From the NCBI GenBank assembly GCA_034440635.1, contig JAOTON010000770.1, positions 434,001-498,000 of the forward strand: 64,000 bases of DNA, in the 5' to 3' direction. The notes beneath the pieces were generated by a model. It did no database searches, was not told the DNA's origin, and saw nothing but the letters and a program-made list of their open reading frames with translations. A program made the translations under genes and the position numbers. Of this stretch, positions 1 to 11,964 are shown in pieces. How positions within the stretch are numbered: position 1 is the stretch's first letter; every line of letters starts with the position of its first letter. This DNA is from Lepas anatifera. Lineage: Eukaryota > Arthropoda > Thecostraca > Lepadidae.

Positions 1-90
1 GATCTGCGCTATCCATGAATAGACGGTGAAATCAGTTATAAAGTCTGTGGATTTGCCTTCTGCCGCTAACCCAGTCTGCTGTCTCGACAG

Positions 91-217
91 CCGCAGAACC
101 TGGTGTTGACGGGTCCGTTTCCCGACTGCGACGTCAAGCTCTGTGACCTGGAGATCTCGCGCCAGCTGCGGCCCGGCCGCGAGGTGCGAGACATGCTGGG
201 CACGCCCGACTACGTTG
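91..217 (+). CDS. Drak: Drak-like kinase copy 1, catalytic-loop/activation-segment exon
   Basis: This internal exon of a Ser/Thr protein kinase is in phase 0. It opens with Pro-Gln-Asn, which would complete a DLKPQN catalytic loop whose first half lies in an exon outside the window. It continues through NLVLTG and VKLCDLEISR to GTPDYV, the start of the APE segment. The acceptor is the AG at 89-90 and the donor GT is at 218-219. The layout and wording match the DRAK/STK17 branch of the DAPK family, whose members phosphorylate myosin regulatory light chain. The metal-binding triplet reads Asp-Leu-Glu (145-153) instead of Asp-Phe-Gly. The Asp is kept, and from memory Drak orthologues also carry Glu in the third position, so this need not mean loss of activity. 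Upstream exons (glycine loop, VAIK lysine) are beyond the left edge. Assignment to the DAPK/DRAK group is firm; the exact orthologue is inferred. Confidence 0.75.
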
Positions 218-498
218 GTAGGTGGTGACGGACAGGTCTGACTCGCACTCACGTGGATTGAAGATCACAACATATTTTTGCTAGTGTGTTACTCTGACAT
301 GCGCAGAGCCCAAACTTAAAATGCCGTTGTAAAAAATCATGTCTTTATGTTTTAATGCTCAAGCTTTCCTTCTGTTCGTTTGGTGTTTTTGTGCTGTTTG
401 GTTCTTCCTATCTTGCTGTTGGGTTTCGTACAGCGAAAATCGATAGCTCTCCCATATGGGAAACCGGTGTAAAAGTGATGGCTTGCCTTCTTTTCCAG

Positions 499-547
499 CG
501 CCGGAGATCCTGCGCTTCGACGCTATCACCTTGGCTGCCGACATGTG
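499..547 (+). CDS. Drak: Drak-like kinase copy 1, APE-motif exon
   Basis: This 49-nt exon encodes (A)PEILRFDAITLAADM(W), the APE motif and the start of helix F, including the conserved Asp of the D-x-W motif. It is preceded by TTTTCCAG (acceptor AG 497-498) and followed by GTGAGT (548-553). The Ala codon is split with the base at 217, and the Trp codon is completed by the first base of the exon at 19790, so both junctions keep frame. The minus-strand paralogue has an exon of exactly the same length at 50400-50448. The intron that follows is about 19.2 kb and is filled with mobile elements. Confidence 0.78.
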
Positions 548-637
548 GTGAGTGAGACTGGTTCAGCCGTGCCAACCTGAACCGCTGCCATGTTACAGCT
601 TTCCTGTCAGATTTTACAGCATTACCTCAGCAATTAT

Positions 638-1481
638 TTAACACGCGCATTGACGGGGGCGGGTACCCGCCCCCCTCAGGTTTTCGGAAATAGCAGAAAA
701 ACGGCGAAGCGTAGCGGCGCCATACTTGACCTACCTTTTTCCTCATCATTTTTACAAATTTTGTGAAAATTTTAAGGTTAGGTCATCCAAGGTCAGGTCA
801 CCAGTACAGGTCAAGTGACCCGACCTAAAAAAAATGTTTAAGATAGCATAAGTCGGAGCAGGGTGAACTTATTCGATTGAAACTCATATCACATAATGGC
901 CCCACCAAGTTCTATAAAATATGCTCCAGTATTTTTATATCGATGACCGAAGGTCAGGTACGAGGCTTGACCTCTCCATTGGAAATACATGGGAAAAATA
1001 GTTTTTACGTAATAACTCAGTAACGGATGGTGATAGAGCATTTATGTTTGCTGCATTAGACTCGCCTGGGCTTTGCAGTTCTAATGATATGCATTTTATA
1101 TAATTTGACCCTGACCTGACCTCAGGTCAGGTCAAATCCTTGATTTGACCTAGCAAGGTCAAATTATATATCATTCGATTCGGCTTGCTGAGAGAATTCA
1201 TACAGTTTAAGTCGTTTTGCTCTATTTTTACTTGTTTAGATGAAATGGCCGAAAAACTGAATTTACATGTTATCCCTATGACGGCATGTTTTGACCTCTC
1301 GTGACCTTAAATGTGACCTGACAAAAAATAGTTCAATTGTTTTCGATGGAGAAGTAGATGGGCAGCCCAACGCCGTTTATCGTTTTTCGCTACTTACCGT
1401 GGTTCTCGAGATCTTAGGGGGCGAGTATCCGCCCCCCGTCAATGCGAAGGTGGCTCAGACCCCCGTCAATGCGCGTGTTAA
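638..1481 (+). mobile_element. TTAA-bounded MITE, copy 1
   Basis: This is an 844-bp element with TTAA at both ends, next to terminal inverted repeats CACGCGCATTGACGGGGG and its complement. The target duplication appears to be TTAA alone, as in the piggyBac superfamily, but the ends start CAC rather than the usual CCC. Just inside the right end the terminal 14-mer CCCCCGTCAATGCG is nearly repeated. The interior is non-coding and rich in AGGTCA/TGACCT half-sites, with a palindrome around TGACCTCAGGTCA near 1115-1133. Short frames here are incidental. The second copy in the same orientation starts 185 bp downstream. Confidence 0.85.
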
Positions 1482-1666
1482 CATAGTTCTGGAATTATTC
1501 CAATCTCCTTTGAGATACTAAGAAAACACTACAAATTAACACATTTTCATTTCACTGTTCGTGCGAAGACTTATACAATGGTCACTCCAGAGCTGCAAAA
1601 ATCTCAAATCTGTCGGGCACTTTCGGAAAAAGCCTCCAAATCTGTCGGGTGGTTAGGATAGGACTA

Positions 1667-2517
1667 TTAACACGCGCATTGACGGGGGGCGGGTACCCGC
1701 CCCCCCTCGGGTTTTTCGGAGACAGCAGAAAAACGGCGGCGCGTAGCGCCGCCATACTTGGTATACCTTTTCCCTCATCATTTTTACAACTTCTGTGAAA
1801 ATTTTAAGGTTAGGTCATCTCAGGTCAGGTCACCAGTACAGGTCAAGTGACCCGACCTCAAAAAAAGTTTAAGATAGCATAAGTCGGAGCAGGGTGAACT
1901 TATCCGATTGAAACTCACATCACATAATGGCCCTACCGAGTTCTCTAAAATATGTTCCGGTATTTTTGATATCGATGACCTAAGGTCAGGTACGAGGCAT
2001 GGCCTCTCCATTGGAAATACATGGGAAAAATGGTTTTTACGGAATAACTCAGTAACGGATGGTGATAGAGCATTTATTTTAGCTGCATTAGACTCGCCTG
2101 GGCTTTGCGGTTCTAATGATATGCATTTTATATAATTTGACCCTGACCTGACCTCAGGTCAGGTCAAATCCTTGATTTGACCTAGCAAGGTCAAATTATA
2201 TATCATTCGATTCGGCTTGCTAAGAGGATTCATATAGTTCAAGTCGTTTTGCTCTATCTTTACTTGTTCAGATTTCATGGCCGAAAAACTGAATTTACAT
2301 GTTATCCCTATGACGGGCATGTTTTGACCTCTCGTGACCTTAAATGCGACCTGACAAAAAAATGGTTCAAATGTTTTCGATGGAGAAGTGGATGGGCAGC
2401 CCAACGCCGTTTACCGTTTTTCGCTACCTACCGTGGTTCTCGAGATCTTAGGGGGGGCGGGTACCCGCCCCCCGTCAATGCGAAGGTGGCTCAGACCCCC
2501 GTCAATGCGCGTGTTAA
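1667..2517 (+). mobile_element. TTAA-bounded MITE, copy 2
   Basis: This 851-bp copy has the same TTAA ends, terminal inverted repeats and internal half-site palindrome as copy 1, in the same orientation. It is very similar to copy 1 over its whole length. The 185 bp between the two copies (1482-1666) is unrelated, so these are two insertions or a duplicated pair rather than one array. Confidence 0.85.
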
Positions 2518-3154
2518 GATTGTCTAAAACCCATTCAATTGGTAAAATGTTCCTACTCTTTTTCCACATTCTTAATAGAAAATACTAAAATTAGCATAAA
2601 AAACTTCAAGTTTGGCACCAATGGATATCATTATCCTTATTTTTGTGCTCTGATCCTTATATGTGTGATATCCTTATTTTTCGTGCTCTGAAGCCGCCTA
2701 TGGAAAATCTAAGTGGAATGACACAAGTCTATTAATTTTCAAAACTCTAGAACTGAGACTGTTCTTCGGGTTTTCAATTATCAGACACGCTCAGGAAATT
2801 AAGGTTATCGGCAGAAACCTATAACAAATTGAATACCGAACCACCAATTCCCATTTTCTGGAGTCACCATTGGTAAAGGAAATTTATTATTGGATGTAAT
2901 TTGAGATTTGTGGACGTACAGCATACAAATAGTGTGTGTCAAAGTCAGCTCGACTGGGTCTTGAATAAGACTCAGTTTTGAATTCAGATGATTTAGGTCA
3001 CAGGTGGAAATATACAATAACATGAAAAGCAGCCCCCTTTTTCAGTCCTCTGCAGCCGCCATTGACAAAAAATGCTGCACTAGAATGAGAATAAGTGATA
3101 TTTTGTTATTATGTTACATAGTCCAGCCCAGAATACTTAAAAATATAGTTTGCA
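2518..3154. other. Intronic sequence with no recognised feature
   Basis: This AT-rich stretch contains a short internal duplication around 2630-2690 (repeats of ATCCTTAT and GTGCTCTGA). I see no coding frame, element ends or RNA gene. Confidence 0.5.
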
Positions 3155-5209
3155 ATGGAAGCTGTATCACTATTTTATTCTCTTGTTGACGCCGCCATCC
3201 GCGATCATATACCATTAGTTGTTCCCAAAAAACGTTATCCGCCATGGTTCAACGCAGAGGTCAGGCGTGCACTGAAAATGAAGCAGGCTGCCTTTGAACG
3301 AATGAAGCGCCAGCCTGGTGATGAACGTGTGAAGGCGGACTTTGCTGACAAGCGCGCTGCTTTCAAACACTTGTCTAGTCAGGGCTACTCACAGTACCTG
3401 AAAGGTCTTGTTTCAGACTTTACAAACAACCCGAAACGTTTTTGGACTTTTATGAAGTGTTTTAAACAGACGAAGGGAGTACCGGTTTTAGAAAGCAATA
3501 ACGTACTTTTTACCGACGACACAGACAAGGCCAACCTATTAAGCCGTACCTTTTCTTCTAAATTCTCTGACCCTAATGCTGTAAATTTCCCTGACATACC
3601 TTTTAGTGTGGATGATCGTTTGATTGCCTTCACTGTGTCAGAGGAAACTGTACGTCGCTTGCTGCAAGAATTGGTTGTAACCAAAGCTTGCGGTCCTGAT
3701 GGGTTAAGTGCTCGCGTGCTTCGCGAATGTGCTGGAGAACTGGCTAGCCCTCTGTGCAAAATTTTCAAAATGTCCCTCAACTGTGGAATTTTTCCTGAGC
3801 AGTGGGGAGAAGCAAATATTGTTCCGATATTCAAAAAAGGGTCACGAAAAATCCTGACAACTACCGCTCTGTTTCACTGCTGCCTCTTTGCGCCAAAATT
3901 TTTGAAAAAATAGTATGCAACCAGATTTACCAGCACGTCCGGCCTCATCTTTCTCCATGTCAGCATGGATTCTTGCCAAATAGATCATGTCAATCTAATC
4001 TAGCATCTTTTCTGGCACACGGGTGGAAAGCCATTTCTGGCAGCAGTCAGCTAGACGCAGTTTACACAGATTTCTCGAGCGCGTTCCAAAGTGTTAACCA
4101 TCGTCTTTTATTGTACAAACTGCAGCAAATGTATGGTATTGACAACTTAGCGTTGAGATGGTTGAGTTCTTATCTTGGCAGACGTAAGCAGAGAGTGGTG
4201 CTGAACGGAAAAGTTTCGGATTGGGCTCGTGTGGCCTCAGGCACACCAGAGGGAGGGCTCATCTCTCCGTTGTTGTTTTCAGTTTTCGTAAACGACCTGC
4301 CACACGTAGCTTCTACCAAGTGTTTGCTTTTCGCGGACGATCTGAAAATATTCCATCAAGTGAAATCCCAAAATGACTTTAACACGTTACAGAAAGACCT
4401 GGACGCAGTAACAAGTTGGGCTGCTGCCTGGAAGATGAATCTAAACGCCTCAAAATGCAAGTCTTTCAAAATCTCTTTAAAACGCAATCTCATTGATTCG
4501 GCCTATAAAATCAAAGGAACAATTTTTGGAGAACGTTTCTTCCATAAAAGATTTGGGAATCATTCTTGACCAAAAGCTTACCTTTTCCGACCATATAAAC
4601 TCGATGGTTTCCAAAGCAAACAGATCACTCGGTTTATTAATCAGAACCTTCCAGACAGCCTCCCCTAGATGTAAGCTGGATAAGAAGGCCGCTTTGGCGG
4701 CTTTTAATGCAAATGTTCGGTCAGTTTTAGAGTATTGTTCGGTGGTTTGGGCTGGAGCCGCAAAATGTCATCTGGATCGTGTAGAAAGAATCCAACACAA
4801 GTTTTTGATGTGGCTTGCGAACCATGTTGACCCAGCCTGTCCATCATTAGGTTACGAGGAATTGACGAAGTTTTATGATGTTCGTACTTTATTGGCAAGG
4901 CGTGTACAACATGACATTTTATTCACAAGCAAGGTTTTTAGAGGTCTCATCGCATCATCTCATCTTTTGGAATGTTTCTCGCTCCATGTACCATCTAGAA
5001 CTACCAGGAATGCTAGTGCAACTTTCTTAAATGTGCCTTTAGGTGGAGTGAACACGATACAATCATGTGTGTTTGTGCGGGCTCCTCGCGTTGTTAATAA
5101 CTTTTTAGCGTTCTCACCAACCTGCGATATTTTGACGGATCCCATTGGACGACTTAAAAAGTGTATCGCCTCTTTTACGACTCTACAAACAGCTTTCATA
5201 GGTCAGTGA
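3155..5209 (+). pseudogene. Broken Jockey/CR1-like LINE reverse transcriptase
   Basis: This is the 3' part of a non-LTR retrotransposon pol gene. In order, it shows a linker before the RT with ACGPDGLSARVL, then YRSVSLLPLCAKIFEK, a VYTDFSSAFQSV motif, GTPEGGLISPLLFSVFVNDL and the catalytic FADD box near 4336. A C-terminal region follows (LEYCSVVWAGAAK, IQHKFLMWL). The reading frame changes twice, near 3840 and near 4495-4550, so it cannot encode one protein. The endonuclease half is missing, which is typical 5' truncation. A fragment of the same C-terminal region lies at 55585-56038 on the other strand. I place it in the Jockey/CR1 group from motif style only. It sits in sense orientation in the kinase intron. 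Confidence 0.85.
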
Positions 5210-6780
5210 CCAGATTGATTATCTGTGTTTGTTGTGTTCGAAATGTTTTTTGCCCGTTTTAGGAGAAGGCTGTTGGTGATTATGCATTTTTATCTTTCAT
5301 TGACTTCACCTATAATTGGGTATGTGCCTGTTGGTGATTAATACATATACAGAGATATACAGAGATACAGAGAAGAAAGCTGACATGGTTCCCATACCAT
5401 GCGGTTACTTATGCCAGCTTCTGCAGATTTTCATGATTTCAGTTTTTTTGGAGGTGGGAGGGGGTAATTTGGAAGGAACCCCCAAAATTTATATATGGAT
5501 TTTGCTCTGATGGCCAGACAAACAAGATTGGACGGGTGCTTTTTTGATATTCGAAAGTGCTTTTAAAGATCATGGCTGCTTGTAGTTGAATACAAACATG
5601 TAATATTAGCTTTCCATGACTAAAAATGCATGTTTACATGAAAAATCCTAAATTTTGAAGCTGTTGGCTATCTCAAAGTTTTTCATGCATTGCCGTGCTC
5701 ATTTCCATGAGGGTACGTGGTTTAGGATCTGAAGTTCATGAGGCTAATAAATAACCTTAAGTCAGTTAGATAGTAAATGTCAAATAAATATCATGTTTCC
5801 AAGGAAGTTAAGAGTAAAAGGAATGAGTAAAGGTTGCACTAGGCTGTGTTTTTGTTATATCTTTGTCCCCTTGACATAGATCATAGGCATATTTAGGTAA
5901 GTGAATAAAATGAAATAGGAGAAATAGTTTGGTACTTAAAACTCAAATTAATGTGGAAAGGTGAAGAGTTTTGTTTCTTTGGCATCTACAAATCCACTGA
6001 TGAAGGTATGCAACTTTTGTGGTTAATTCTGGACAAACAGGCATTGGATTTAAAAGAAGATGGAAGGGAAAATCAAATGTTTTAGTCTAATTTGACCAGT
6101 CTGCTGGTAAAATTCATTTTTCCCTTATTAATATCATTTACAATTATTGATCAACAGTGAGCATAACATACTGTGTGGAAATAAATGTAAGCTGCCGAAA
6201 TTACAATGAACACCACATCACTTACTTCTTTGTTTTCTCCCCACACTGTTCTGATCTGCCCGCTGTTTGATCCATGCTTCAAAACGACCTCCTTGGCCAA
6301 AACCACTGTTCCTGAACTTGCAGGGCAGCCCAGAATGCTTGATTCGCTGATGCTCCTTAAAAAACGTTTCTCGCCAAAATACCCACATCCCTCAAATCCA
6401 CATTTAAGCTTGACACGGGACGGTGGAAGGGGCTTCAGCTTTTTTTTCATGTTTACAAACATATATTTCCATATTGTTCATAACATTCATGCTTCATGAT
6501 TTTAACCATTAAGTCGGCGTATCCAATGATTTCAACAAGACACGTACACACGGATGCGTTCGATTCCCAAGATGATATAACATATCAAAACATCGTTGCT
6601 GCAACCTGTGTCGACATTTTTGCGCATACCATTTTAACCACCAAGCCCCCCCATCCCATCCCCATCCCACCCCCGTCCCGTGCGACCCCGATGAGTTTGG
6701 CGATCACAAGTTACACTAGATATGTAACAAAAGACAAAATACCCCATCGGTCTGTCGGCTTGGGCGATGTTTAGACTCTG
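5210..6780. other. Intronic sequence; includes probable 3' tail of the minus-strand LINE
   Basis: Nothing coding was recognised between the two LINEs. Positions about 6490-6780 probably belong to the 3' untranslated region of the minus-strand Tx1/L1-like element that ends at 6781. A C-rich tract of CCCATCC-like units lies at about 6645-6680. The 3' end of the plus-strand LINE just after 5209 is not marked by a clear poly(A). Confidence 0.4.
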
Positions 6781-9700
6781 CTATACGTTGAACTGCAGAT
6801 CCCCTGTTATAAATGGTTTCCATCTTGCCTGAAATGTGTTAACTGTTCTGTTTTTCACAGCATTTATCCACTCAAAATCGAATTGTTGTTTCAGAAAAGG
6901 TATAAATTGATTAATGGTAACTGGTTCATCCCGGAATCGTCTGTTCGCAATAAACTGTTTCCCATTTAGTATTATCAAATTAACAACATCTAAAGTTGTC
7001 AATGAACCAAACAAAATTTGTTGGGCATCTAGGTGTAAGCATTGCCGTCTATTTAACTTGCGGTTGATCCTCGTTTTTAATTCGGTCCAAAATGTCTTAA
7101 CCTCTTCGCATTGCACAAAGAAATGCTGAAGAGTGTCAATTTCTCCACATTCTTGGCAGAATGGGTCATCTATTACCCTCCGTATGCAAAGAAAACGGCG
7201 TGTGGGAAAGAATCGGTGTAGCACTCTATATTGCAAGCTTTGCAATTTTGTAGATTTTGTGGAAGTGAAAGAAAGAGCATGTATTTTTGTCCAACGATCA
7301 GCAAAATCAAACCCTTCACTTATCCACTTATTTTGCGCAGCTGGCGTGACTTCTTTCAACCACTTTGTTCGGAAATATTTCGACTTCACAATTTGAATGG
7401 GCACTAACTTACATTTTATCTCGATTTGTGGGACAATCATCTTATCATCATTAGATAAGGAGCCTGTCCCAGCCACGGCTCTTCTCCATTCGATCGGTAT
7501 AGCCCTACACCAACCCATGTATTTCAATGGATTTAAATAAGTGAGGGAGTGTTTGGCCTTAAAATCGTTAGCGGACAATATATTACCATGGCTATCAAAA
7601 AATTCATCCAGAAGCTTGATATTACGTTGATGTAAATACCGGGAAAAGAAACCACGCCCTTCTACCCGTATCGCAGCGTTATGCCATATGATTTGCCTTC
7701 TGACCTCTCTGCCATTACTTGGTTCTTGTACTGGAAGTGCTTCCCTTAGCCATTTCAGCATTTCTTTATAAAAGAATGGGACCTGCCTCGAGTTAATCCA
7801 GGACTCATCGTAGTTTATATGAAGGATGTGTTCAAAGCGAATCACCAATCTTTTTTGGAGAATTTTTGATAATGCTGCATCAATATCGCGCAAAAGCCTA
7901 CCAAACCATGCAGATCTCATGGCCTTATAAATGCAAATTATGTTCGGAGCGTTCAAGCCACCCTTGTCAACATTTTGATACAGTGTATCCCTGGAAACCT
8001 TTGGCGGACGTCCGCGCCAGATAAATTTCATGATTTTGCTTTGAATTACATTTAATGTTTTTTCACAAATAGGCGTTGCTGCCACTGAGTAAATTAATTT
8101 CGATATAACCAAGGATTTAACCGCAGTTATTCTGCCTTTATGGGTTAGATTCCGTTGGGACCATTCGTTAAGTGTAGTGTCAATTTTGGAAATAGTGGGC
8201 CCCAAATTGTCACATTTCCGTAAAGCACTAAAGTGTATCCCTAAGATTTTAACTTGTTCACTACAAGGTCGTTCGCAAATAGTGCGTCCAAAGTTTTTGC
8301 ACACGCCAAGCCACATAAATTGGCATTTATCTAAGTTAAGCTTTAGCCCCGAAAACTCACCAAAGTTTTCAAATACGCGCAATGCAATGTTTGCAGAATG
8401 CTCGTCATTAATGAAAAGGGTTGTGTCATCAACGTATTGAGATATTTTAATTTCTTGACCGGATATTTGTATACCTTTTATTTGGGACATTGCTCGTATT
8501 TTGACGGAAAGTATTTCGACAACCAAACAAAAAATCAAGCCTGAGGCTGGACAACCCTGTTGTAGACCTCGAGTCGGCTTAAACCACTCGGAGGTAAAAC
8601 CGTTATTGATCACGGCTAACTCGGTATCTCTATGAAGAATCCGTATCCATTCGATTAAATCAGGACCAAAATTGAAACTCTGCAACGCATCATAAATAAA
8701 CTTATGTTCAACAGTGTTGAATGCGTTCTCGAAATCCAACGCCACTAAAATTCCTTCCAATCGGTCAGTTTCACAATATTCGATTATGTCAGCCACCGTT
8801 CGAATGTTCACACCTATAAACCTACCTCTTATCGAGCCAGTCTGGTCAGATGAAACTAACTTGGATATAACACACATCAGTCTATTCGCCAGCACCTTGG
8901 CAACTATTTTATAAACTATGTCGAGAAGACAAATGGCTCGCTTATTTCGGAGCGACTTCTGGTATCCTCGCTTTGGAATTAGTGTTATAACGCCTCTTCT
9001 TTGTGTGACAAAAAGACTCCCCTTTCCTTGACTTGAGCCAAGTAATTAATAACAATTGTTTCTAATTCGCCCCAGAAATGCAAAAAAAATCTTTCGAAAA
9101 TCCTGAAACTGAAGGTGACTTATTGTTTGACATACCTTGCAACGCCATCTTGCATTCCAGACCTGTAATAGGTGCATCACATAGTGCTCTTTCTTCCTGG
9201 CTAAGCTTCGGACATTTTATGGGGTCTAAAAATTCGCTGCTTAGTGACAAATGACCCTGGTTTTTGCCTTTTCTTCCAGAATATATATTTTGGAAGTAGC
9301 TTTACAATATGCTAATATGTTTTGGTTTCCTGTTATCAAGCTACGGTCCGAATCTTCCAAAACATTGATCTGTTTTTGTATGCTTTTATTTTTGTATAGA
9401 TTCAAAAAGTATCGTGTCGGCCTTTCACCTTCCTCAATCCATTTTGCACCTGAGTAAATCATGGCTTTCCTTCCTTTTTCCAATTCGATTTCCTCAACGA
9501 CTCCTTTAAGTTCATGATATTGTTCTATTAAGTCGTTGTTAGGCCGCTGACTCATCTCATCCTCGCATTTCCTTAACAAGGTGATGTATCTTTCTTCATT
9601 TTCTCGCCTCCGTTTATTATTTTCCTTCTTTTTCCTAAGCTTATCACTCTAATTTGGCTTGATAATAATTCTAGCTTCAATCCCCAATCTATCAAGTTAC

Positions 9701-10571
9701 TGTAAATGCCTTCTCCCTTCAACACCTTTCCTATTTCAACTTTGGTTGCAGCAACGAAAGATCTATCTTGCAGAAGCTCATTTTGAAAACGAAAAAGACC
9801 AGGACCACGACTTGAAGAGAAGATTGATAATTCCGCTGCCACCAAACTATGATCGGACAATATTGAAGGCTTTATATCAATGCTGTGAACTACGTTGCTT
9901 GACATTAAGTGCTCACTGGCGATGATGTAGTCTATTCGGGATTGCTGTAATTTTGGGGTGAATCTCCTCCAAGTATATCTCCTCAGTTCCGGGTTTTTGT
10001 TTCGCCATAGGTCCACCAAGCCGAAATCTTTCATAAAGTCTGTAAAAACGTTTGCTGCGCTTGAAGCGTGAAATCTGGTACTTGAGGTGTCGCGATGAGA
10101 TAAATGCAAATTCAAATCACCACAGATAAGTAAGAAATGTTTTTCCTCCTGCGGCATAGCTTTCATTTTGTCTTTCAATCGATGAAAAAATTGGGTTTGT
10201 TGTCTGCCTTGACCTTGTGTTGGTGCGTAAACGGCCACCAAATTAACTGTACACTGAGTGAATTCTAGGTTCGCAATTATTAGTCTGCCATCCTCCGAAT
10301 AATCACTTGTTCTGACTTTACACTGCCCTTGCAATGTTCGAGGCAAGAAAATGGCTACTCCGCATTCTTTTGTGCTATACCCGTGCGAAAACAGGACGTC
10401 GGAACCCCACTCAGCTTTCCAATAGGGAGCATCGCACGGCTGAGAATGTGTTTCCTGTAATATAGCTATGTGATTTGGATAATTTGCATGTAAAAAACGA
10501 AACAACGCCCGTCTTTTCGAAGTTAAGCGAATGCCACGCGCATTCAGAGTAAGAACTCTTAGATCAGGCAA
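6781..10571 (-). pseudogene. LINE ORF2 (APE endonuclease + reverse transcriptase), frameshifted
   Basis: ORF2 spans about 1,260 codons. The N-terminal AP endonuclease starts at 10571 and keeps its expected active-site residues: Asn10 (LNARGI), Glu40 (LQETH), Tyr115 (YAPTQG), Asp152/Asn154 (GDLN), SRIDYI at 211-216 and SDH at 239-241. The RT keeps RGVITLIPKRGYQ, QTGSIRGRFIGVNIR, LDFENAFN, GLQQGCPASGL and the catalytic YVDD. A C-terminal Cys/His knuckle (Cys-x2-Cys, x7 His, x4 Cys) follows 423-440 residues after YVDD. The frame changes near 9575, 9245, 9075 and 8990, while the last 704 codons (8895-6781) are open. The motif style is that of the L1/Tx1 clade. Host function is not expected; it lies antisense in the kinase intron. 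Confidence 0.88.
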
Positions 10572-11964
10572 TGTGCTACGTAGGTGTAGTCAAACTTAAA
10601 CTGTAGCTCAATATCATAGAAAAACTCAAACGTCTATAGCCTAGCGTACCTTTCTCAATACCACTAATTGACTTTGGTACCATCTATGGAGGCTTGACAA
10701 GTCCCAGCATTGAGTACTGATCAAAAGAACGTGAGAATGGTGACTGCCACAGTCCATTCTAGGGAAAGTTATCGCCACTAACACAGCGTTGAACTGAAGC
10801 TGTATCAGATGGGTGAATTATTGAAAGGTATATGCAGTTCAACAACAGAACCGCAAATTCCAAGCCCAACTCCGACAGGCCAAAATATGACCCATTTCTG
10901 CGCTCCAAAGTATGCCATAACAATCGAAATTCCCTTATTTTCTCTCCTTTTCCACTCTCTCCACCACGCAACCCCCTCCCAAATCCCTCCTCCCCCAAAA
11001 AAAAAACAAGTACGCCATCGCACACCGGCACTTCGCTAGGAGGTCGGTGTCCGGCCCCGCGGTCGCGCGCGGAGCCCCGATCTGTGCGCTCTAATCCTAA
11101 GCCACAGAACACTTCGTATGATTTATACATTATCACTAACGCTTGACATTAAATAACACCCATTAATACATAGGTGCGCGAACACAGTCCGTAACTGTCT
11201 CAAACCTCGGCATATCACAAACTGGGTCTTATAGCTTGGCACTGCGTTTATCAAGGTTACCCAGTACCTGTACAACACCGTCGCCACGCCGACCATCGCA
11301 GCCGGAGTGGGGCGAGCCGCCGGGCCGCCGCCGTAGACGCCGATAGGTCCGACCCCTTTATGAGCTGGGAATGATGTTACTCGTCCCCGTTCAGACAACG
11401 CTCACCGGCCAGACCCGGCAGCGTCGCCACCACTCCCTGCCTGTGTCTAAAGAAAATACAGCGTGATTAATGCCTCACCGCAGGTATAACACTTGCTTGC
11501 CAAGTTACTTTTTTAAAATACGTTACCTTTAGGTTCAGCCCTAGTATATCATCAGAATCTTTCATACAGCCTACAGCTGCCGCTATCGCTCAAAATCCAT
11601 ATGTTTTACCATGTCCGATCCATATCCATACCATATCCATACTAGTGTCAGATGGAATCAAACTTCAAAGACTCTTGCCATCAAAACAGTTCGACGTGAA
11701 AATGTTATCAAAGCGACACTATCAGTAATTACTACATAGCCACAATTACTACCCAGTACGTTTGGCGATATTCAAGGAAAAACGATTGCGGGGATACTCA
11801 GATTTAGTAACCAGAAGCTGTTGACATCAATACACTGAAAAGGACCGTCAGACATCCGCCGAGGGCCAGTGAATGACGAAAGCATCAAGCTTACGCGCCA
11901 GAACGGGGTGATCACCGCTCTACTCGGGTCTGGAACCGCCGCAGCCACGGCAGCGGCACGTCCG
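10572..11964 (-). other. Inter-ORF region of the minus-strand LINE, no domain seen
   Basis: This 1.4-kb stretch separates ORF1 and ORF2 of the LINE. It contains scattered short frames, a purine-rich run on the minus strand near 10940-11010, and no recognised protein motif. It may be an internal insertion or degenerate ORF1/ORF2 linker. Confidence 0.4.

Noticed and set aside
2388..2588. Short frames inside the MITE copies as genes
   Set aside because: They lie in repeated non-coding sequence, recur in different phases between copies and are broken in other copies.
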